Positions 6,657-11,142 of a stretch of DNA of 11,142 nucleotides are shown here, piece after piece; positions within the stretch are counted from its first letter, which is position 1; every line of letters starts with the position of its first letter. The translations under genes and the position numbers were made by a program. Under the pieces are notes generated by a model. It did not search any database. It had not been told where the DNA came from and saw only the letters and a list, made by a program, of their open reading frames with translations. The stretch covers positions 1-11,142 of the forward strand of contig CALGGR010000179.1 of the NCBI GenBank assembly GCA_937915755.1. Direction: 5' to 3'. The DNA is from an uncultured Fretibacterium sp. (GTDB lineage Bacteria > Synergistota > Synergistia > Synergistales > Aminobacteriaceae).

Positions 6657-8648
6657 ACTTCCTTCGCTTCCGTCAGTCCGGGACAGTCCCGAAACTTCAA
6701 CGCGCCAGTATTCACCGTTACCGTAACTCTTTATGTCATCGGGGCAGAATATCAGGCACTCGTCATAAGCCACATTGTCGGGAGCAACCACGAAGTAGCC
6801 ATCATCGCCAGCCTTTCCGAAATTCCAGACCTTCCCGTCATTGAGGCGCGTCATTCTCACGCTTACGTTGTCGGGGTCACAAGGCTCGAAGACGTTTCGG
6901 TTGAGCGTTACCGACCAAGCTGTCTTTGCCTCGAACCAGCTCAATGGGTGAGGGTACTTCGAGGACGGCCATGAGATGAACTCGTCAGCAATCGGCCACT
7001 TCAGCCAGTCAAGATACTCTGCATACTCAGCGCGTGAGAGCTTCTTCCTCTTGATGCGGAACCCCTCGATGACATACGTAACTGAGTAACCTTTGCGGGT
7101 GCTTATGCCGAAGCCTACCTGCTTCAATCTAGGGTTGAGGAGCCATCTCCTGTGCCCCAAAGCTCCGACGTTCTTTCCGTCAGTATCTTCCATGTAACGC
7201 TTCGTAGTGTCCCTGAGATCGAGATTCCCGCGAGTACGTGAGCCTTGAATAATTTTGGAGTACGCAATGTTACCATGAGATGTTGCGTCATAGGCGGCCT
7301 CGTAGAAATCCTGCGGCATATCACGAGGCTTTGAGGGAGTGTGGGTCAGGGTGTCTATAGCGTCAAGGAGTACAGCTCCCATTTGTGCGCGTCGTGTGTA
7401 TTCATCGTTGAGCGTTACGTTTGCAGGAACACCTGCGAGCTGGCGGGCATAGTTGACCTCATAGAGAGCCTCCTCAAGAATATCACGCCTTACTGTCCCA
7501 GCTCTGTAAGGCGAGAATGACGGCCTGATGGTATAGGGATCTTCGAGTGCATGTGCTGAAGACTGAAGAAGCATCGCGCAGAGAATGACAAATGCTGAGA
7601 GCTTCGATCTTTTTCGGCCAGCAACAAAGAGAGCGAGCAACGCACCAAGCAATCCTGCACTTGAGTTACAACCTCCCGAACTGCTGTCATCGTTACGTGT
7701 CGTGCTGGGCATTTCTTCCTCGTAGCCCGTAGATTCTCCCGTGAATGTTACGCTGTATGAGATGCTTCCATAGGTACCGTCCTTGCGTTTCAGGCCGGAG
7801 ATGTAAACGTTCCAAGTCTCGCCGTTCGAGTATCCTGAAACATTGTCAGGCCGGAATATTATGCACTGGTCTACGGCATAACCCTGCGCGTTGATCGTGA
7901 AGTATCCATTGCTGCTGCTTCCGCCGAAATTCCAAGTTCTCCCGTCCGAAGTTCGTGTGAGTCTCACGCTTGTTGAAGCTGTGCTTGCTGTCTCGAAAAT
8001 TTCATCGTTCAGCGTAACCGACCATGCTGTCCCTGCGTCGAAGTACGTCAAAGGGTGAGAGTGCTTGTTCACGGGCCACGTAATATACTCATCCGAAATC
8101 GGCCATGATGAACTCATTTCGTCCTCGTCAATAACGTAGGTAACAGCGAAGCCCCTGCGCTCGCTTATTCCGAATCCTGTGCGCTTCATCCTTGGGTTCA
8201 TGAGCCACCTACGATGACCGACCGCCGAGATGTTGGAGCTGTCGGAATCATTCATGTACATCTTGTTGCTGTAATTGATGGTAATTCCGCCTGAAGACCA
8301 CGCTATATTTCCGTGAGTTGTAGCGTCGTATCCAAGCTCGTAGAATGACTCGGCCATGTCCGAAGGTTTGACGGGCGTATGAGTGAGCGTGTTGATGGCA
8401 TCAAGAAGGACTGCACCATGCTGAGCCTTGCGGGTCATTTCGGTGTCGAGCGTTACATTTGAGGGTACACCGATGAGACGGCGAATATAGTTCAGTTCCT
8501 CAAGAGCGTCATAGAGTACATCACTCTTGACAGTCCCAGCCCTGTAAGGTGAGAACGATGGATCGGTGTCGTAAATACTTGAAGCGTGAACGGGTGTTGA
8601 GGCAATGAGGATAACGAGGAGAAATGCCGGAAAAATTTTCAATCTCAT
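6627..8648 (-). CDS. Secreted tandem CAP (SCP-like) domain protein with an internal Synerg-CTERM: apparent fusion of two paralogous genes
   Basis: One 673-residue frame made of two similar halves. Half one has a signal peptide (MRLKIF, hydrophobic core, cleavage VHA|SS), then a CAP-family domain with candidate active-site His residues H90 (LTHTP) and H145 (GHRRWLMNP). A beta-rich domain follows, then a Ser-rich linker and a Synerg-CTERM (GGC with Cys327, helix, GRKRSK). Half two starts directly with a hydrophobic segment ending SSAHA (350-367) that looks like a signal peptide without its Met. It repeats the same plan (PSFSPYRAGTV, LTHTP, GHRRWLLNP, AWSVTLN, WNFG) but ends without a sorting signal. 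No ATG, GTG or TTG with an RBS was found at the junction, so an independent second start is unlikely. The ATG at 8648 has a weak GGGGG RBS. CAP proteins are often extracellular and of varied function; the role here is unknown. A lost stop codon between tandem duplicates is the simplest origin. Confidence 0.85.
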   Translation of the reverse strand: MRLKIFPAFLLVILIASTPVHASSIYDTDPSFSPYRAGTVKSDVLYDALEELNYIRRLIGVPSNVTLDTEMTRKAQHGAVLLDAINTLTHTPVKPSDMAESFYELGYDATTHGNIAWSSGGITINYSNKMYMNDSDSSNISAVGHRRWLMNPRMKRTGFGISERRGFAVTYVIDEDEMSSSWPISDEYITWPVNKHSHPLTYFDAGTAWSVTLNDEIFETASTASTSVRLTRTSDGRTWNFGGSSSNGYFTINAQGYAVDQCIIFRPDNVSGYSNGETWNVYISGLKRKDGTYGSISYSVTFTGESTGYEEEMPSTTRNDDSSSGGCNSSAGLLGALLALFVAGRKRSKLSAFVILCAMLLQSSAHALEDPYTIRPSFSPYRAGTVRRDILEEALYEVNYARQLAGVPANVTLNDEYTRRAQMGAVLLDAIDTLTHTPSKPRDMPQDFYEAAYDATSHGNIAYSKIIQGSRTRGNLDLRDTTKRYMEDTDGKNVGALGHRRWLLNPRLKQVGFGISTRKGYSVTYVIEGFRIKRKKLSRAEYAEYLDWLKWPIADEFISWPSSKYPHPLSWFEAKTAWSVTLNRNVFEPCDPDNVSVRMTRLNDGKVWNFGKAGDDGYFVVAPDNVAYDECLIFCPDDIKSYGNGEYWRVEVSGLSRTDGSEGSFTYNVIFTL
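7548..7601 (-). other. Internal signal-peptide-like segment
   Basis: Residues 350-367 (LSAFVILCAMLLQSSAHA) follow the basic RKRSK and end in an AxA-type cleavage site, after which the second CAP half begins (LEDPY). Basic, hydrophobic and cleavage regions are all present; only the initiator Met is missing. Confidence 0.65.
7602..7676 (-). other. Internal Synerg-CTERM-like sorting signal
   Basis: It encodes GGC (Cys327), NSSAG, the hydrophobic LLGALLALFVAG and basic RKRSK, after a Ser/Asp-rich linker. Such signals are normally the last residues of a protein. Here the frame runs on for another 324 residues. Confidence 0.75.
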
Positions 8649-8679
8649 AAAAACGCCCCCATAAAAATTTTTGTTTTTA

Positions 8680-8685
8680 ATTATA
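8680..8685 (-). promoter_or_regulatory. Candidate -10 element for the CAP gene
   Basis: TATAAT on the - strand lies 32 nt before the CAP start codon. No good -35 hexamer is seen at 16-18 nt, so the call rests on the -10 and its position. The palindrome at 8697-8723 covers the expected -35 area. Confidence 0.4.
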
Positions 8686-8696
8686 ATGAATATTGC

Positions 8697-8723
8697 CCGA
8701 AAAAAATTACGTAAATCTTTCGG
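8697..8723. repeat. Imperfect palindrome in the divergent intergenic region (possible operator)
   Basis: CCGAAA (8697-8702) and TTTCGG (8718-8723) flank TTACGTAA (8707-8714), which is itself palindromic. The arms match with one extra A and two mismatches. It sits between the divergent promoters and overlaps the expected -35 of the CAP gene, a usual place for a repressor site. No regulator gene is adjacent. Confidence 0.4.
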
Positions 8724-8746
8724 ATTTTGCTCTGGACTAAACGCGA

Positions 8747-8775
8747 TTGCGCAGAAATATCTTACGGTCTATAAT
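8747..8775 (+). promoter_or_regulatory. Candidate sigma-70-type promoter for the zinc-ribbon gene
   Basis: TTGCGC (8747-8752), a 17-nt spacer and a perfect TATAAT (8770-8775) give ideal spacing. Transcription would start near 8782, leaving a leader of about 40 nt before the ATG at 8824. Confidence 0.55.
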
Positions 8776-8823
8776 GCGAGGCAATCATAGTCATATTTAG
8801 AACTTTCACGGAGGTTTGTTTCT

Positions 8824-8982
8824 ATGGCCAAATTCAGATGCCTTGAGTGCAAGAAGGAATTTGAGAGCGACTCGAAAACGGACAGGAAGTGCCCGGAATG
8901 CAGAAGCCGATGTCTTGAGCTTGTATCAGGAGAGATTCCGCGCGGAAAATCTTGGAGTTCCAAGAGCTACTCGGCAAGGTGA
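8824..8982 (+). CDS. Small zinc-ribbon protein, 52 residues
   Basis: A short gene with a strong RBS, GGAGGT (8810-8815), 8 nt before ATG 8824 and a good promoter upstream. The product begins MAKFRCLECKKEFESD and has two knuckles, C6-x2-C9 and C23-x2-C26, 13 residues apart. This is a classic four-Cys zinc ribbon that should bind one Zn ion. The rest is basic and Ser/Lys-rich (PRGKSWSSKSYSAR). The small size and lack of an enzymatic domain suggest a binding or adaptor role, on nucleic acid or protein, but nothing in the sequence decides. The stop TGA at 8980-8982 is 8 nt before the next start, and the RBS of the next gene lies across this stop, so the two are probably translated together. No specific family is recognised beyond the zinc-ribbon fold. 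Confidence 0.75.
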   Translation: MAKFRCLECKKEFESDSKTDRKCPECRSRCLELVSGEIPRGKSWSSKSYSAR

Positions 8983-8990
8983 GTGAGAAA

Positions 8991-10025
8991 ATGCCGGACG
9001 AACTTTTAAGCGTAAACGACGTTAAGAAACTCACAGAGGCTCCAAAGAAGGACGAGACTCCCCCTGCTGAACCCATCAAGAAGCATGATGACCCGGAATT
9101 TCTCGCGATAAAGTCAACGTTCACGCCCTCACGCGGGGACATGGGCGGAGGATTCTGCGTTATCTTTGAAGGGAAAACAGGACGCACTGTGTTCCAGATA
9201 TTCTGGCTCGCAAAACCTTACGCTAGCGGACAGATTCCCGAAGTCGGGAAGGACTGGCGTAATTTCGTGAAGAGCCTCCCGTCAATGGGGCCTCTCGACA
9301 AGGATTGGGGCGAGAAGCTGCAGGCTGACCTCAAGGAAATTCTTACGGTCGAGGAAAAGAAAAAGCTCTTTGAGAACTACACGAAGGTTAAGATCCGACA
9401 GCTTGAGAGCATTTACCGCCGTACCTTTGAGACTACAGCACAGTGTGTTTTCACAGCGTCAACAGAAGCCGAACCTGTAGCACGACATGAGCTTGAACGC
9501 GCGAAAATCATAAAGCCCCTTCCGCCGTCTCCTGAAGAGCAAGCAAGGCTGCAAAGAGAGAAGGAAGAGAAGGAGAAGGCCGAGCGTGAAGAACGTGAAC
9601 GTGAGGAAGCAAAGAAGGAAGGAAACTTCGAGGGAACGATCATAAAGTGCAATCCTATGGTTGATCCTGTGAAGGGGAAAGCGTCATCTGAGATTGCGCC
9701 GGGCGATATTATCGGCGTTCAGATTGAGGGTGAAGGTACGAGCGCACTGGTCAATAAGTATCTTGAGGAGAATAACATTGAGCCTCTTTTCCCTGTTGAC
9801 GAGATAAGGGAGACGCAGGGGAAGAAATTTCTCTACGTTAAGATAAGCGATGAGATACGCGGCTACGTAGCAATCACCAAAGACATCAAGATTCGCGTCA
9901 AGGAGACGGAGAATCCTGAACAGCCCAAGAAGGGTGCATCGTTCTTAGGGGATTTGTTCTTCTTCGGACTGCTAGGGATTGCGCTGGTTGCACTGCTCTT
10001 TGTGATACGGTACTTCTTCCTGTAG
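8991..10025 (+). CDS. Uncharacterised tail-anchored protein with a charged helical segment
   Basis: The product has 344 residues from ATG 8991, chosen because AAGGTGAG (8976-8983) lies 7 nt upstream. The frame also opens at TTG 8952, but that lies inside the preceding gene without a clear RBS. There is no signal peptide. The order is: a Lys/Pro/Glu-rich N-terminus; a globular region (from about 35) with FCVIFEGKTGRTVFQIFWLAK; a strongly charged Glu/Lys/Arg stretch (about 178-213), probably a long helix or coiled coil; a second compact region (FEGTIIKCNP, GDIIGVQIEGEG); and a final membrane helix (about 318-344) ending in RYFFL. That fits a C-tail-anchored inner-membrane protein with its bulk in the cytoplasm. 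It is cotranscribed with the zinc-ribbon gene and ends at a strong terminator. The family is not recognised and no catalytic motif is visible; a membrane scaffold or sensor is only a guess. Confidence 0.8.
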   Translation: MPDELLSVNDVKKLTEAPKKDETPPAEPIKKHDDPEFLAIKSTFTPSRGDMGGGFCVIFEGKTGRTVFQIFWLAKPYASGQIPEVGKDWRNFVKSLPSMGPLDKDWGEKLQADLKEILTVEEKKKLFENYTKVKIRQLESIYRRTFETTAQCVFTASTEAEPVARHELERAKIIKPLPPSPEEQARLQREKEEKEKAEREEREREEAKKEGNFEGTIIKCNPMVDPVKGKASSEIAPGDIIGVQIEGEGTSALVNKYLEENNIEPLFPVDEIRETQGKKFLYVKISDEIRGYVAITKDIKIRVKETENPEQPKKGASFLGDLFFFGLLGIALVALLFVIRYFFL

Positions 10026-10035
10026 GACTTACGAT

Positions 10036-10076
10036 AAAAAACTCTCCCCCGTTGAATTTTGCGGAGGAGAATTTTT
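10036..10076. terminator. Bidirectional intrinsic terminator
   Basis: TCTCCCCCGT (10043-10052) pairs with GCGGAGGAGA (10061-10070), with one C-A mismatch and one G-T pair, around an 8-nt loop. A T run follows on the + strand (10072-10076) and an A run precedes it (10036-10041), giving a T run on the - strand. It ends the + strand zinc-ribbon unit and can also end the convergent - strand gene. Confidence 0.8.
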
Positions 10077-10149
10077 CTTCTTTGAGGCTGAGAATGGGAG
10101 GATTGCTATTGTTAGAGAGCTTGCCCCCTCTTACAGAGTTGGAGGCTGT

Positions 10150-11079
10150 TTAATCCAACGAAACCTTCACCATATCAGCTTTAATATTCTCATAGTCAAT
10201 CTCATAGATTCTATAGGCGTGCCAACCTTTTCTGCCAAAGTACTCCAGCGTCCTATTTGAAGTATCCTGTTGACAAATCAATGTGTCTTTGGAAGGCCAT
10301 GACATCAATATGTCTCTGCCCTCATCAGATTTCTTGATCGTTGTTTCCAGATATTCAGGAATGGGAATTTCAAACTCGTTCATCTTCTGTAGTATTGGAT
10401 GCTCACTGTCATCGAAGAACGATTTCAAGTCGTCCCATTCTTTATACATATTCGTAGGGTAGGAATGTTCTTTATCTACTGACTTGCTCATTTTTACAGT
10501 TTTTCGGGCAACGGGCTCCATATCGATAAGGACATCATGGCCAAGAAAATAATCCTCGATATAATCCCATCTTTCCTCATCATTTTCTAGTTCATTGAAA
10601 AATTTAAGAAGCACGGCAACATCTCTGTCATGCTTTTGTTTTGCCTTGGTCACATAGCTATTCGAGTAGAACATATTTCCCATGACAATATTTCTGACCT
10701 TATCAGGATCATTTAGTCGGATAAAAATTTCCGGCTCTTCTCCGCCTTCAACCTCGTATGTTATATAGTCAAATATCGACAATAGCTTCAACGCTGTATT
10801 CGAGTTACTATCCAACATAAGGCTTAGGTATCCTGTATATGAGGAACTTCCCTGCTGTGAGATATAATGCACAATATTTGACTTAATGATCGGCCTGCGC
10901 ATGAACTCTTGAAAGTTACCGTTCGCCAGTGCATAGAAAGTCTTTCCGGACGAATCTACGTTTCTATGTTTAACGCAGCGATTATAAGGATCAACCAGGT
11001 CAAATAAAGAGTTGGCAATTATTCTTGCTTTGGCCATGCCATACTTTTCCCTTATAAGTTTTGCAAAATCATCTATCAT
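10150..11079 (-). CDS. Unrecognised 309-residue protein; possible C-terminal fragment of a helicase-like defence protein
   Basis: The frame starts at ATG 11079 and has no signal peptide, membrane helix or Cys cluster. Visible stretches include EIFIRLNDPDKVRNIV (about 115-130), a helix ending ERWDYIEDYFLG, and a C-terminal region PIPEYL, then DILMSWPSKDTLIC, then FGRKGWHAYRIYEID. From memory, the RLNDP and WDYIEDYFLG patterns and the final GW element resemble C-terminal parts of large DEAD/DEAH or RecQ-like helicases in defence loci, where the last part can be a worn nuclease-like fold. No Walker or helicase motif is present, so it would be a detached C-terminal piece. This is a weak inference. 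Sampled stretches are about 32-43% GC against about 52% in mgl, which suggests a different origin. The ATG overlaps a short upstream ORF as ATGA, so the start may depend on coupling. Confidence 0.55.
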   Translation of the reverse strand: MIDDFAKLIREKYGMAKARIIANSLFDLVDPYNRCVKHRNVDSSGKTFYALANGNFQEFMRRPIIKSNIVHYISQQGSSSYTGYLSLMLDSNSNTALKLLSIFDYITYEVEGGEEPEIFIRLNDPDKVRNIVMGNMFYSNSYVTKAKQKHDRDVAVLLKFFNELENDEERWDYIEDYFLGHDVLIDMEPVARKTVKMSKSVDKEHSYPTNMYKEWDDLKSFFDDSEHPILQKMNEFEIPIPEYLETTIKKSDEGRDILMSWPSKDTLICQQDTSNRTLEYFGRKGWHAYRIYEIDYENIKADMVKVSLD

Positions 11080-11123
11080 AAAATATCGCTTCTTAGAGCC
11101 TGTTCAGTATCTCCGGAAATCAT
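11076..11123 (-). CDS. Short upstream ORF (15 codons) overlapping the next gene
   Basis: ATG 11123 is preceded at 7 nt by a strong RBS, GGAGGA (11136-11131), while the downstream ATG 11079 has no comparable RBS of its own. The ORF encodes MISGDTEQALRSDIL, and its TGA (11078-11076) overlaps the next start as ATGA. It could be a leader peptide that passes ribosomes to the main gene. It could also be the true N-terminus, separated by a frameshift, or chance. No similarity is recognised. Confidence 0.3.
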   Translation of the reverse strand: MISGDTEQALRSDIL

Positions 11124-11142
11124 GATATAATCCTCCGAAATT

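Noticed and set aside
8952..8990. TTG start at 8952 for the tail-anchored protein
   Set aside because: It lies inside the zinc-ribbon gene without a clear RBS, while ATG 8991 has AAGGTGAG at good spacing. Overlapping translation cannot be fully excluded.
10094..10153. Possible 19-codon + strand ORF beginning ATGGGAGGATTG
   Set aside because: No separate RBS, very short, Leu/Glu-rich by chance codon use, and it runs into the end of the convergent gene.

Overview
The window most likely comes from a Synergistota (Synergistetes) bacterium. The main evidence is two copies of a Synerg-CTERM-type sorting signal: a Gly-rich stretch, an invariant Cys, one membrane helix and a short Arg/Lys tail. One ends a secreted protease gene on the left. 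The other lies in the middle of a secreted CAP-domain protein. The taxonomic call is an inference; no rRNA or marker gene is present.

Layout, left to right. (1) At 1-1657 on the + strand is the 3' part of a secreted papain-like (C1) peptidase with a lectin-like domain, an Ig-like domain and a Synerg-CTERM. The frame breaks at a six-G run near 1222-1227, so the gene reads as two overlapping frames. (2) At 1708-6559 on the - strand is a galactose/glucose ABC importer operon in the order mglB1, mglB2, mglA, mglC. It has two tandem binding-protein genes with a hairpin between them and ends at an intrinsic terminator. (3) At 6627-8648 on the - strand is one reading frame that looks like two fused CAP genes. 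The first half keeps its own Synerg-CTERM, and a second signal-peptide-like segment follows it at once. (4) A divergent intergenic region at 8649-8823 carries promoters for both sides and an imperfect palindrome. (5) At 8824-10025 on the + strand is a two-gene unit: a 52-residue zinc-ribbon protein and a tail-anchored protein with a charged helical segment. It ends at a bidirectional terminator. (6) At 10150-11123 on the - strand is an AT-richer gene for an unrecognised 309-residue protein, preceded by a 15-codon ORF that overlaps it as ATGA. It may be the C-terminal piece of a large helicase-like protein.

The best understood block is the sugar importer. Two periplasmic binding proteins feed MglA (ATPase) and MglC (permease), and all expected galactose/glucose contact residues and the calcium-binding loop are conserved in both binding proteins. 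The exported peptidase and CAP proteins make the window rich in surface functions. No tRNA, rRNA, CRISPR array or insertion sequence was seen.
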